Assembly (NCBI RefSeq): GCF_008017415.1
Contig: NZ_VRSV01000002.1
Span: forward strand, 1,116,001 to 1,180,000
Reading direction: 5' to 3'
DNA length: 64,000 nucleotides
From: Microbacterium hatanonis
GTDB taxonomy: Bacteria > Actinomycetota > Actinomycetes > Actinomycetales > Microbacteriaceae
The first letter of the stretch is position 1, and every line of letters starts with the position of its first letter. Below, piece after piece: positions 28,328-35,734 of the stretch. A program made the position numbers and the translations under genes. A model generated the notes under the pieces. It saw only the letters and a list, made by a program, of their open reading frames with translations. It made no database searches and was not told the origin of the DNA.

Positions 28328-29338
28328 TCACGCCGAGGTGAGCTCGGAGGTGAGGCGGTAGCCGACTCCCCGCACCGTCTCGATGTAGCGCGGTGCGGCC
28401 GGGTTGTCGCCGAGCTTGCGGCGCAGGTTCGTCATGTGCGCCTCGATCGCACGCTTGTCGGCATCGCCGACGAAGTAGCTCGTCACGTAGGACTCTCCCC
28501 GCAGGACCAGCGTGAGATCGGCCTTGCTGCGCACGCGCCGCTTCGATTCGAGGAGCGTCGCCAGCAGGTCGAACTCGGTGCGGGTCAGATCCATCTCCTG
28601 GCCGGCGACCAGCACGATGCGGGTCTCGGGGTCGAGCTGCAGGTCGCGGTGCAGCACCCAGTTGTCGCCGGTCGGCACGAGGGCGCCGCTCGGCCGAACG
28701 GCCACGTCGGAACCCGGCGCGGGGTAGGAGGCGGGCCCCTGCGAGGAGGGGACGATTACGGGCGACCCGGGCATGGCGCTGGTCGGCGGCAGACGGTGCT
28801 CGTCGAACGCCGGAACGGAGGGCTGGCCCGAGGGCTGCTGAGGGGCATCGGGTGCGTTGCGCACGATCGGGATCGATTGCGTCTGCCCGGTGGGACGCGC
28901 GCCGGGGAAGGACGGGCCGACGGAGTCCTGTCGCGGAGCGTTCGCCTGAGCGTCTCCGCCGCGCGGCCGGCGGAGAAGGGCTTCGATGCGCGCCCGGAGC
29001 TCGCGCGGCCGGAACGGCTTGACGACGTATTCGTCGGCCCCCGCGCCGAGGCCGAGCACGACGTCGGCCTCGTCCTCCAGGCCGGTCAGCATGATGATGT
29101 AGGTGTCGCTCTGCGCCCGGATGCGGCGCGCGGCCTCGAATCCGTCGATGCCGGGCATGTTGACGTCGAGCGTGGTGATCAACGGCTGGTACGCGATGAC
29201 CGCGCGGACGCCGTCGATGCCGTTGCCGACCGACACGGTCGAGAAGCCGGCCGATTCGAGGACCTCGACGAGGAGATGCCGGATGTCGGGATCGTCCTCG
29301 ACGATGACGGCGGTCTTGACGTCCGCTGAATCGCTCAT
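28328..29338 (-). CDS. OmpR/PhoB-type response regulator with long linker
   Basis: A 336-residue regulator. The receiver domain (about 8-120) has the acidic pair EDD, phospho-acceptor D58 (TTLDVNMPG), T85 (MLTG) and K107 (VVKPF). A Pro/Gln/Ser-rich linker of about 110 residues follows, unusually long for the family. The C-terminal winged helix (about 235-330) includes MDLTRTEFDLLATLLES and RGVGYRLTSE. It probably controls the neighbouring envelope genes with the kinase at 24078-25739. Confidence 0.92.
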   Translation of the reverse strand: MSDSADVKTAVIVEDDPDIRHLLVEVLESAGFSTVSVGNGIDGVRAVIAYQPLITTLDVNMPGIDGFEAARRIRAQSDTYIIMLTGLEDEADVVLGLGAGADEYVVKPFRPRELRARIEALLRRPRGGDAQANAPRQDSVGPSFPGARPTGQTQSIPIVRNAPDAPQQPSGQPSVPAFDEHRLPPTSAMPGSPVIVPSSQGPASYPAPGSDVAVRPSGALVPTGDNWVLHRDLQLDPETRIVLVAGQEMDLTRTEFDLLATLLESKRRVRSKADLTLVLRGESYVTSYFVGDADKRAIEAHMTNLRRKLGDNPAAPRYIETVRGVGYRLTSELTSA

Positions 29339-29429
29339 GTCCCTGCTCTCCGGGCTGGTCTAGGTGAGCGGATGCTGCGAACCGAAGGTCGCGCAGACCG
29401 GTGGCACCGCTCGGTCCAGCGTTATCATT

Positions 29430-29452
29430 CCATACTTGTACATATGTTGTGA
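29430..29452. promoter_or_regulatory. AT-rich near-palindrome upstream of the response regulator
   Basis: CTTGTACATATGTTG (29435-29449) is almost its own reverse complement around ACATATGT. It lies in an AT-rich island, rare here, 92-112 bp before the regulator start. It may be an operator, possibly autoregulatory. Confidence 0.4.
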
Positions 29453-29469
29453 GCGGCCCCCCGTGGCCC

Positions 29470-30501
29470 TCACCGCGCTTCGCGGGTGAGCTCCGCGGAG
29501 CCCTCCGGCCACCAGACGCCGGCATCGGGGCCGCCGTTGCAGGTGCCGTCGCTCTCCCCGGGCGGCTTGATCCAGAGGTTCGTGTCGACGACGTCGTCGC
29601 CGTAGGTGCCCCCGGGGTCTCCGATCAGTCGTCCTGCGGGGTTGCACCACTCGCTCCCCGCCGGGCCGGCGCCGTTGCGCGACGTGTCGACGATCGCGTG
29701 CACGTCGCCCCCGAGGAGGCCGGCCACCTCGTGGGCGTAGTCGAACTCGGCGGTCGTGGACTGGTAGTTGGACACGTTCGTGGCGAAGCCGCGCACATGG
29801 TCGGATACGCCGACCTGGCGGATCAGGTCGGCCATCTGCTCAGCGGGCAGCCAGTCGGAGTGACCGCCGTCGAGGTAGATCCAGGTGTCGATGCCCGCCA
29901 ACCGGTCGGCGGCGCCGGAGAGCTGCGGCACCCGCTCGTCGATGTTGCCGCAGTCGGGGGCGAGGGCGAGGCTGTCGGGCTCGAGGATCACGATCTTCTG
30001 CACATCCTGAGCGTTGCGCAGCGCCTGACCGATGAGGTCGGTCCACTCCACGTACCCCTCCGGGTCGAGTCCGCCGGCGGAGTGATTGCCGCAGTCGCGC
30101 CCGGGCAGGCCGTAGACGACCACCGCGAGCGCCGCATCCTGATCGCGTGCCTCGTCGGCGAGGTGTGCGATCCGGTCCCAGACCTCGTCGATCGGGTCGA
30201 GCTCGGGAGTCAGCCAGTAGGCGGTCGGCTGCTCGGCGAGGTAGGCGGCCGCGGCGGCCTCGTCGTCGGACAGCCCGCTCGGAGAGGCGGCGGAGAGGGC
30301 GGCTTTCGACTCGGTGGGGGCGACGATCGTCGTGCCGACCGCGGGCGGGCGGGCGCCCAGCGCATGGAAGAAGGTCTGGGCGTTGACGCCGACGAACGCG
30401 ATCACGGCGACGAGCCCGATGGCCAGCAGCGCGGCAGCGGCGATCAGCAGGGTCTTCTTTGTCCGTCGGCGCATCGTCGGACGAGACGTCGGGGTACCCA
30501 T
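29470..30501 (-). CDS. Membrane-anchored GH6 family cellulase (endo-beta-1,4-glucanase)
   Basis: A 343-residue protein with an N-terminal membrane anchor (about residues 17-40) and a GH6 catalytic domain outside. Motifs in order: VVVYGLPGRDCGN (loop Asp), IVILEPDSLALAP (catalytic acid Asp), WIYLDGGHSDWL, FATNVSNYQ, IVDTSRNGAGP and LWIKPPGESDG. GH6 cuts beta-1,4-glucans. There is no carbohydrate-binding module, which favours a role in processing a self-made polymer (as CslZ does in Streptomyces) over scavenging. The ATG follows TAGAGT by 8 nt. Confidence 0.9.
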   Translation of the reverse strand: MGTPTSRPTMRRRTKKTLLIAAAALLAIGLVAVIAFVGVNAQTFFHALGARPPAVGTTIVAPTESKAALSAASPSGLSDDEAAAAAYLAEQPTAYWLTPELDPIDEVWDRIAHLADEARDQDAALAVVVYGLPGRDCGNHSAGGLDPEGYVEWTDLIGQALRNAQDVQKIVILEPDSLALAPDCGNIDERVPQLSGAADRLAGIDTWIYLDGGHSDWLPAEQMADLIRQVGVSDHVRGFATNVSNYQSTTAEFDYAHEVAGLLGGDVHAIVDTSRNGAGPAGSEWCNPAGRLIGDPGGTYGDDVVDTNLWIKPPGESDGTCNGGPDAGVWWPEGSAELTREAR

Positions 30502-30509
30502 CAGGAGGG

Positions 30510-30515
30510 ACTCTA
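30510..30515 (-). promoter_or_regulatory. Leaderless -10 box of the GH6 gene
   Basis: On the minus strand TAGAGT lies 8 nt before the ATG at 30501. Confidence 0.5.
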
Positions 30516-30555
30516 CTCGCGGTGGGGCCGACCGGTGCGATCCGGACGGCAGCGG

Positions 30556-30592
30556 AAAAAAGAGTGCCCTCGTCGGGTGGACGAGGTCACAC
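30556..30592 (-). terminator. Intrinsic terminator with T-run (minus strand)
   Basis: A 7-bp stem (30568-30574 with 30580-30586) extended by mismatched outer pairs, then TTTTTT on the minus strand at 30561-30556. It lies upstream of the GH6 gene, with no minus-strand gene directly before it. Confidence 0.7.
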
Positions 30593-30638
30593 GCCGGCGA
30601 GGGCTGACGACCGGTGCCGGGCCGTCCCGCCCATCATA
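30556..30638 (-). ncRNA. Candidate small RNA or attenuated leader
   Basis: On the minus strand TATGAT (30638-30633) resembles a -10 box. About 75 nt later is CCTCGTC-CACCC-GACGAGG with outer pairs, followed by six T (30561-30556), the only textbook intrinsic terminator with a T-run in the window. A short RNA of about 70 nt would result. The -35 is unclear. Confidence 0.35.
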
Positions 30639-30807
30639 GGGTCGGAGTCCCCCGTTCGGGGGACAAAAGTGAATTCTTGTGCATCGATTCCCGGGGAACT
30701 CGCGGGAAGGCGGGCGGGCCCCGGAAGGCCGTGAGATTCCGTGGAACGGCACCGGGGGAGAGATAGTTAACTCCCGTCGTACCGAGTAGTTAAGTCGAAG
30801 CGCGCGG

Positions 30808-30813
30808 TAGTCT
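30808..30813 (+). promoter_or_regulatory. Leaderless -10 box of the DUF7882-type gene
   Basis: TAGTCT lies 6 nt before the GTG at 30820. Two TAGTTAA repeats sit just upstream and may be an operator. Confidence 0.6.
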
Positions 30814-30819
30814 GTGATC

Positions 30820-31143
30820 GTGGGCAAACTGATTTACAACGCGCAAGGACATTCCTTCGACATCGAGGACCGTGCGCTGTCCCACCTGCGAATCGTCTTC
30901 ATGAACAAGCTGCGTCGCAACGAGTCGTTCATGTTCCAGTTCGCCGCCGGCGATGGAAGCGGATCGCGATCGATCTGGATCCATCCGTCGATCCCGCTGG
31001 TCTTCCATTTCTACGGAAGCCGGGCGCCGGCGCTCAACCGCCGCTGGGTCGACCAGCTCATGCTCGAGGCCGGGAGCCCGAACGGGCTGGCCGTGACGCC
31101 CGAGCCCGACGCGGACGCCCCGATGGAGCCTGTGGTCGGCTGA
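30820..31143 (+). CDS. Small conserved actinobacterial protein (DUF7882-type)
   Basis: A 107-residue soluble protein. MGKLIYNAQGHSFDIEDRAL, FMNKLRRNESFMFQF, WIHPSIPLVFHFYGSRAP and LNRRWVDQLMLEA match a family frequent in Microbacteriaceae, which I believe is DUF7882; it is sometimes misnamed ATP-dependent DNA ligase. No function is known. Its GTG start directly after a -10 box and upstream repeats suggests regulated leaderless expression. Confidence 0.75.
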   Translation: MGKLIYNAQGHSFDIEDRALSHLRIVFMNKLRRNESFMFQFAAGDGSGSRSIWIHPSIPLVFHFYGSRAPALNRRWVDQLMLEAGSPNGLAVTPEPDADAPMEPVVG

Positions 31144-31155
31144 CGCTGCCCGCTC

Positions 31156-31629
31156 TCAGGCGCACTCCGCGTCGACGACCTCGCGCACGCGCTCGAGGAA
31201 GTCGGCGATCTGGGCCGCCGCCTCGGGGGAGAGGTCTGCGGCGAACTGACGGATCTTGGCGGTCACCGGGTCGACGTCGTCGGCGTCCGTCGAGCGGTCG
31301 AAGGGAACGACCAGCTTGCTGCGCCGGTCGCGAGGGTGCGCCTCGAAGGCGATCATGCCCCCGGCGTGCAGACGATCGAGCATGCCGGTGACCGAGGCGC
31401 CCGAGACACCGAGGTGCGACGCGATCTCGCTCGGCGTCACTCCCTCTCCGACGTCCGCTCGCTCGAGGATGTATCGCATCGCCGCGCGCGCGTTCTCGCT
31501 CGGACCGCAGTCGGTCTGCCGCCTGCGCGACAGGCGGGCCTCGGAGAGTCGGAGCAGCTCCACCGATCGGGCGGCGTCGTGGATCGCCTCGTTCGTATCG
31601 AAGTCGGTCTCGGTGTCGGTGACGGTCAC
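31156..31629 (-). CDS. MarR family transcriptional regulator
   Basis: A 157-residue dimeric regulator. The winged helix runs about residues 45-110 (GVTPSEIASHLGVSGASVTGML, then the wing AHPRDRRSKLVV with the DxRSK-like motif). N- and C-terminal helices provide dimerisation. It is divergent from the PPOX gene, and a perfect palindrome lies between them. MarR proteins usually repress themselves and the divergent neighbour until a small ligand binds. Confidence 0.9.
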   Translation of the reverse strand: MTVTDTETDFDTNEAIHDAARSVELLRLSEARLSRRRQTDCGPSENARAAMRYILERADVGEGVTPSEIASHLGVSGASVTGMLDRLHAGGMIAFEAHPRDRRSKLVVPFDRSTDADDVDPVTAKIRQFAADLSPEAAAQIADFLERVREVVDAECA

Positions 31630-31699
31630 CGGTCACTCCCTTCCCTGTGGGCTCAGGGTGCATGGTTCGTGCCCGGGCCATTCTACTTAGGCTCGGTGA

Positions 31700-31714
31700 T
31701 TACTAGGCGAGTAA
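31700..31714. promoter_or_regulatory. Likely MarR operator
   Basis: TTACT-AGGCG-AGTAA is a perfect interrupted palindrome between the divergent MarR and PPOX genes, 71 bp from the first and 29 bp from the second. Confidence 0.6.
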
Positions 31715-31742
31715 AGAACTTCCACTCTGGCACGCTGGGACG

Positions 31743-32120
31743 ATGATCACCGCCGCCGCGCGCACCTTCCTCTCCGAATACCACCTCGCCACGCTCTCGA
31801 CCCTGGGGCGTCGCGACCGCATCCACGCGGTACCCGTGGGATTCACCTGGGAGGACGACGTGGTGCGGGTGATCGGATCGCGGGGTTCGCAGAAGTTCCT
31901 CAACGCCCAGCGCCGCGGTCGCGCCTCGATCTGCTCGGTGGACGGCGGGCGCTGGATCAGTTTCGAGGGCACAGCATCCGTGCTCGATGACGCCGACGCC
32001 GTCGCGCACGCCGTCGAGCTCTACGCGCGGCGCTATCGGCAACCGCGCGTGAACCCCGAGCGCGTCGTCCTGGAGCTCCGACCCGAGCGCGTGCTGGGTT
32101 CGCCGGACTTCCGAGCCTGA
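31743..32120 (+). CDS. PPOX-class flavin/F420-binding split-barrel oxidoreductase
   Basis: A 125-residue split beta-barrel protein. FLSEYHLATLSTLGRRDRIHAVPVGF and the strand GSQKFLNAQRRGRASI match the F420/FMN-dependent PPOX class (TIGR03618-like) common in Actinobacteria. These enzymes reduce various small molecules; the substrate is unknown. Control by the divergent MarR is likely. Confidence 0.82.
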   Translation: MITAAARTFLSEYHLATLSTLGRRDRIHAVPVGFTWEDDVVRVIGSRGSQKFLNAQRRGRASICSVDGGRWISFEGTASVLDDADAVAHAVELYARRYRQPRVNPERVVLELRPERVLGSPDFRA

Positions 32121-32126
32121 CACGAC

Positions 32127-32158
32127 GGACGGCGGCCGGAGCGTTCCGACCGCCGTCC
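32127..32158. terminator. Bidirectional terminator after the PPOX gene
   Basis: GGACGGCGG pairs with CCGCCGTCC around a GGAGCGTTCC loop region. It lies between convergent genes. Confidence 0.75.
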
Positions 32159-32172
32159 ATCCGCAGGGGACG

Positions 32173-32628
32173 TCAGTTCTCGACGTCGCCTCGCCAGGCG
32201 CCGGTCTCGGATCCGCGCGACTCGATGAACTTCTTGAAGTTCGCAAGGTCGCGCTTCACGGCGATGTCGTCGACGCCGACCAGGGCGCCCGCCTTCTCGA
32301 GCAGCCCGGTGGGCTCCCAGTCGATCTGCACGGTGACGCGCGAGGTGGTGTCGCTGAGCTTGTGGAAGGTCACGACGCCGGCGTGGTTCTCCTCGCCCGC
32401 GATGCTGTTCCAGGCGACGCGCTCGTCGGGGTGCTGTTCGGTGATCTCGGCGTCGAACTCGCGCTCCTGGCCGCCGATCTTCACCTTCCAGTGCTGCGTC
32501 TTGTCGTCGGTCTGCACGATCGACTCCACGAAGCTGAGGAACTGGGGGAACTCCTCGAACTGCGTCCACTGGTTGTAGGCGACACGAACGGGGACGTCCA
32601 CGTCGATGGTCTCGATGATCCGGGCCAT
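32173..32628 (-). CDS. SRPBCC family protein (polyketide cyclase/START-like)
   Basis: A 151-residue protein from the ATG at 32628. MARIIETIDVDVPVRVAYNQWTQFEEFPQF and the strand RVTVQIDWEPTG define the helix-grip fold that binds hydrophobic ligands in a deep pocket. The last helix includes DLANFKKFIESR. It is related to membrane-stress-associated cyclase/dehydrase proteins, but no specific ligand can be assigned. It is divergent from the DoxX-like gene. Confidence 0.85.
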   Translation of the reverse strand: MARIIETIDVDVPVRVAYNQWTQFEEFPQFLSFVESIVQTDDKTQHWKVKIGGQEREFDAEITEQHPDERVAWNSIAGEENHAGVVTFHKLSDTTSRVTVQIDWEPTGLLEKAGALVGVDDIAVKRDLANFKKFIESRGSETGAWRGDVEN

Positions 32629-32713
32629 GGTCTGCCTTCCTGTTGCGGTTTCCTCCCATGGTCTCGCCGGTCCGCCGTCGCGCGCCCCGCCCTTGACAAC
32701 TACCCTCGGAATC

Positions 32714-33100
32714 ATGAGAACTGTCGCCCGGTGGGCGCTCGCCGCCGCCATGGTCTTCGCCGGACTGAGCCACCTGCTCTGGGCACGGAAGGATTTCCAG
32801 GCACAGGTGCCCGACGCGCTCGTCGACGGCATGCCGCTGGACAAGGACACGATCGTGGTCGCCTCGGGCGTGGTCGAGGTCGCCTTCGGCGTCGCGCTGG
32901 TCGCCCTGCCCGGAGAACGCCGACGGGTCGGATCGCTCCTCGCGGCGTTCTTCATCGCCGTGTTCCCCGGCAATCTCGACCAGTGGCGCAAAGGCCGCTC
33001 CGCCTTCGGGCTCGACACCGACCGGCGGCGCTACGTGCGCCTGTTCTTCCAGCCCGTGCTGGTGGCATGGGCGTGGTGGTCGACGCGTCGCGCCGCGTAG
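32714..33100 (+). CDS. DoxX-like small membrane protein
   Basis: A 128-residue protein with four likely membrane helices. WALAAAMVFAGLSHLLW and the helix SGVVEVAFGVALVALP resemble the DoxX/DoxD family, which includes redox-linked and MauE-like proteins; function is unknown here. I start at the ATG at 32714; the frame extends upstream without conserved residues. Confidence 0.75.
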   Translation: MRTVARWALAAAMVFAGLSHLLWARKDFQAQVPDALVDGMPLDKDTIVVASGVVEVAFGVALVALPGERRRVGSLLAAFFIAVFPGNLDQWRKGRSAFGLDTDRRRYVRLFFQPVLVAWAWWSTRRAA

Positions 33101-33116
33101 TGCTTGAAAAGCGACC

Positions 33117-33144
33117 GCCCCGCCCCCGCCCGCCGAGGCGGGGC
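33117..33144. terminator. Bidirectional terminator between DoxX-like and DUF4190 genes
   Basis: GCCCCGCC (33117-33124) pairs with GGCGGGGC (33137-33144). An outer GACCGC/GCGGTC pair (33113-33118 and 33163-33168) offers an alternative longer fold. Confidence 0.65.
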
Positions 33145-33166
33145 GAAGACGGGGCGGGAAGCGCGG

Positions 33167-33421
33167 TCAGTAGCTGCTGACCATGCTCATCATGGCCGAG
33201 AAGGACGCGATGCCGATGATGATGCCGAGCACGGTCAGAACGATGCCGATGATGATGCCGACGAGGGCGGGCGTGTTCTTGTAGCCGGCCTTCTTCGACT
33301 GGTTGAAAGCGATCGCCGAGATGATCAGACCGATCACGTTGAAGAAGATGGCGACGACGAGGCCGACGATGCCGAGGGTCTTGCCGGGGTAGTCGATTCC
33401 GGCTGCGGGCTGCTGAGTCAT
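33167..33421 (-). CDS. DUF4190 small membrane protein
   Basis: An 84-residue protein with two membrane helices separated by a short basic loop (IAFNQSKKAGYKNTPALVG). This helix-loop-helix matches DUF4190, a family of small envelope proteins without known function. Alone in its unit. The first residues (MTQQPAAGIDY) are soluble. Confidence 0.75.
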   Translation of the reverse strand: MTQQPAAGIDYPGKTLGIVGLVVAIFFNVIGLIISAIAFNQSKKAGYKNTPALVGIIIGIVLTVLGIIIGIASFSAMMSMVSSY

Positions 33422-33545
33422 GAGTATCCTTCACGGCTGAGAGAAGCGGCACCCGGGCAGACACCGCGACCCCAGAATGGCAGAACCTGGACGTCTGCTG
33501 TGAACGTTGCGCCGGATATTCCGGTTCGGTAGGGTCTGCCGCCGG

Positions 33546-34364
33546 TCAGCACACCGCGAAGACGTGGTCGGGATCGCCCGGCGCCGAGAGCTGTCGATCG
33601 CGCAGAACCATCGACGAGGGCGACCCGGGATCGGCGCACATCTCGTCGAACGTGCGGGGCAGAGCATCGGTGTATTCGATATCGATCACGGCCGACCCGT
33701 AGACGTCGGCGTAGCTCGCGCACTCGTCGTAGGCGGCGCACTCCTCGGTCACGGCGAAATCGAAGCCTGCGGCGCCGCGCAGGTCGGACGCGAATTCCGC
33801 CGCGTTCTTCTGCCCCGCGGCGAGGCCCGCCCCGTGCGCCACGTCGACGAGCATCGCGGCCAACGCGAGGTTGTCCTCGAGCGTCAGCGCGCCGCCCGTG
33901 CGCGTGAACGTGTCGAGATTGTCGAACTCGACGGCATGGAACCCGGATGCTGCGCACCCCTCGATCCACGGACCGACGATGTCGGCGATCGCCTGGCGCT
34001 TCGCGGTCGAGCCGGTATCGAGGATCACCTCGTCGGGCCACCCGGGGTCGATGACCGGCTCGCCGTCGGCGCTCCGGAGAAGCAGCTCCTCAGGCCACTC
34101 GTCGCGTTCGGCGGGCTGCGTCTGGAACCCGTTGACGTAGCAGATCGAGTACAGCCCCTCGGCCGGCTCCGCCGACCGGTCGCGTCCGACGATCGTCACC
34201 CGGTCATCGGGCGGATAGGCATCGCCGAGCTGGTAGTCGGGCACCCCGGCGGCCGGGGGAGGAACGGCGGCCGGCGGAGGAGAGGCGACCGATGCGCACG
34301 ACACCAGTGCACATGCCACGATCCCCAGAGCGGCGAGGCTCGAGCCGATCCGGGTGCTGATCAT
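33546..34364 (-). CDS. GH114-type endo-alpha-1,4-polygalactosaminidase lipoprotein
   Basis: A 272-residue lipoprotein from the ATG at 34364; the lipobox LVSC lies near residue 23. The TIM-barrel motifs ICYVNGFQTQP, AVEFDNLDTF (acidic pair) and VTEECAAYDEC fit GH114, which cleaves galactosaminogalactan. Pro/Ala-rich linker after the Cys. Its ATG follows TAGGCT by 7 nt. It is divergent from the GH3 gene, so the two may act on related surface or fungal polymers. Confidence 0.82.
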   Translation of the reverse strand: MISTRIGSSLAALGIVACALVSCASVASPPPAAVPPPAAGVPDYQLGDAYPPDDRVTIVGRDRSAEPAEGLYSICYVNGFQTQPAERDEWPEELLLRSADGEPVIDPGWPDEVILDTGSTAKRQAIADIVGPWIEGCAASGFHAVEFDNLDTFTRTGGALTLEDNLALAAMLVDVAHGAGLAAGQKNAAEFASDLRGAAGFDFAVTEECAAYDECASYADVYGSAVIDIEYTDALPRTFDEMCADPGSPSSMVLRDRQLSAPGDPDHVFAVC

Positions 34365-34371
34365 CGGTGAG

Positions 34372-34377
34372 AGCCTA
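34372..34377 (-). promoter_or_regulatory. Leaderless -10 box of the GH114 gene
   Basis: On the minus strand TAGGCT lies 7 nt before the ATG at 34364. Confidence 0.6.
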
Positions 34378-34433
34378 ACGTCGGCGCGCGCAACCCGTGC
34401 CGCGCGCACGGGGAGGGTTGCGACCATGGAAGG

Positions 34434-35609
34434 GTGACGAGAACCCTCCCCACCGCAGCCCTGGCCGTCGCCGCGATCCTCGGCCTCGTCGGATGCTCGG
34501 CTCCGGCACCGTCGCCGACCGCGGAACCGTCGAGCATCGCTCCGTCGAGCGCTCCACCGGCGTCTCCGACGCCCACCCCCACACCCGCCGACCCGATCGC
34601 CGGCCTCTCGCTCGAACAGCGGGTGGGGCAGCTCTTCATGGTGGGCACCTCGGTCGGCGGACCCGATCCGATCACGCTCGACGCGGTGTCGCAGCAGCAC
34701 GCCGGCGGCGTCTTCCTCCACGGCCGCTCCTCCGCGGGGGTCGAGGCGGCTGCCGCGTTCGTGAAGGCCTTCGAAGACGCCCGCGTCGAGAGCGACCCGC
34801 CGCTGTGGATCGCGACCGACCAGGAGGGCGGCGACGTGCAGGTGCTCTCCGGTCCCGGCTTCGACGGCATCCCCACCGCTCTCACCCAGGCGCGCTCCGA
34901 CACGGCGACGCTCCAGGCGGACGCGACACGCTGGGGCGCTCAGCTGGCCCAGGCCGGCGTGAACATGAACCTCGCCCCGGTGGCCGACATCGTCACGAGC
35001 GCCGAGGCCGGGCCACAGAACCCGCCGATCGGCGCCCTCAATCGCGAGTACGGATTCGACCAGGCCACCGTCGCCGACAAGGCCGGAGCCTTCGCCGCCG
35101 GGATGCGGGCCTCGGGCGTCATGCCGACGCTGAAGCACTTCCCCGGTCTCGGGCGGGCGACGCAGAACACCGACACCCGGTCGGGTGTCGTCGACGACGT
35201 CGTCGGTGCCGACTCGGCCGACGTGGCCGTCTACCGCGATCTGCTCGCCGGGGGGCCGGCGGTCGTGATGATGTCGACCGCCGTCTACGCGCGGATCGAC
35301 CCCAGCGCGCCCGCCGCGTTCTCGCTGACCGTCGTGACGGGCCTGCTGCGCGAACAGCTCGGGTTCGACGGCGTGGTCACGACCGACGATCTGTCGGCCG
35401 CCGCGCAGATCCGCGACTGGACGCCCGCCGACCGTGCCCTCCTGTCGATCGAGGCAGGAGTCGACCTGGTGCTCGTCTCGGCCGATCCGACGGTGTTCCC
35501 CGAGATGTACGCGGCCGTGCTCTCCCGCGCGCAGACCGACGAGGCGTTCGCGGCGAAGGTCGATGCCGCCGCGCGCCGGGTGGTCGAGGCGAAGGCCCCG
35601 CTCGGCTGA
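34434..35609 (+). CDS. GH3 family lipoprotein (NagZ-like beta-N-acetylhexosaminidase)
   Basis: A 391-residue lipoprotein with GTG start; lipobox LVGC near residue 20, then a Pro/Ser/Thr linker. The GH3 N-terminal TIM barrel shows LFMVGTS, ATDQEGGDVQVL, LAPVADIV, LKHFPGLGRATQNTDTR and VVTTDDLSAAA (nucleophile Asp region). NagZ enzymes use an Asp-His dyad in DSH; here it reads DTR, as in many actinobacterial homologues, so substrate and mechanism may differ. Likely role: trimming cell-wall or environmental amino sugars. Confidence 0.85.
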   Translation: MTRTLPTAALAVAAILGLVGCSAPAPSPTAEPSSIAPSSAPPASPTPTPTPADPIAGLSLEQRVGQLFMVGTSVGGPDPITLDAVSQQHAGGVFLHGRSSAGVEAAAAFVKAFEDARVESDPPLWIATDQEGGDVQVLSGPGFDGIPTALTQARSDTATLQADATRWGAQLAQAGVNMNLAPVADIVTSAEAGPQNPPIGALNREYGFDQATVADKAGAFAAGMRASGVMPTLKHFPGLGRATQNTDTRSGVVDDVVGADSADVAVYRDLLAGGPAVVMMSTAVYARIDPSAPAAFSLTVVTGLLREQLGFDGVVTTDDLSAAAQIRDWTPADRALLSIEAGVDLVLVSADPTVFPEMYAAVLSRAQTDEAFAAKVDAAARRVVEAKAPLG

Positions 35610-35654
35610 TCGCGCGGGCGCAGCATCCGTCGCCGCGGGCGGATAAACGACGAA

Positions 35655-35686
35655 CGGAGGACGAATCCCTGGGGGATCGTCCTCCG
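35655..35686. terminator. Bidirectional terminator between GH3 and terC
   Basis: CGGAGGACGA pairs with TCGTCCTCCG around an ATCC/GGAT inner stem. It separates convergent genes. Confidence 0.75.
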
Positions 35687-35734
35687 CTCGTGAGGTCTCC
35701 TCCGCCCGTCACCGGGCGCAGGCGGGCGCGGGGA

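Larger units (their letters stand above)
30502..30819. other. Intergenic region between GH6 and the DUF7882-type gene
   Basis: Non-coding, 318 bp between divergent genes. It holds the GH6 and DUF7882-type -10 boxes, a minus-strand intrinsic terminator (30556-30592), a GTCCCCC-GTTC-GGGGGAC hairpin near 30647-30664, and a direct repeat TAGTTAA at 30764-30770 and 30787-30793 spaced 23 bp start to start. Confidence 0.55.
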
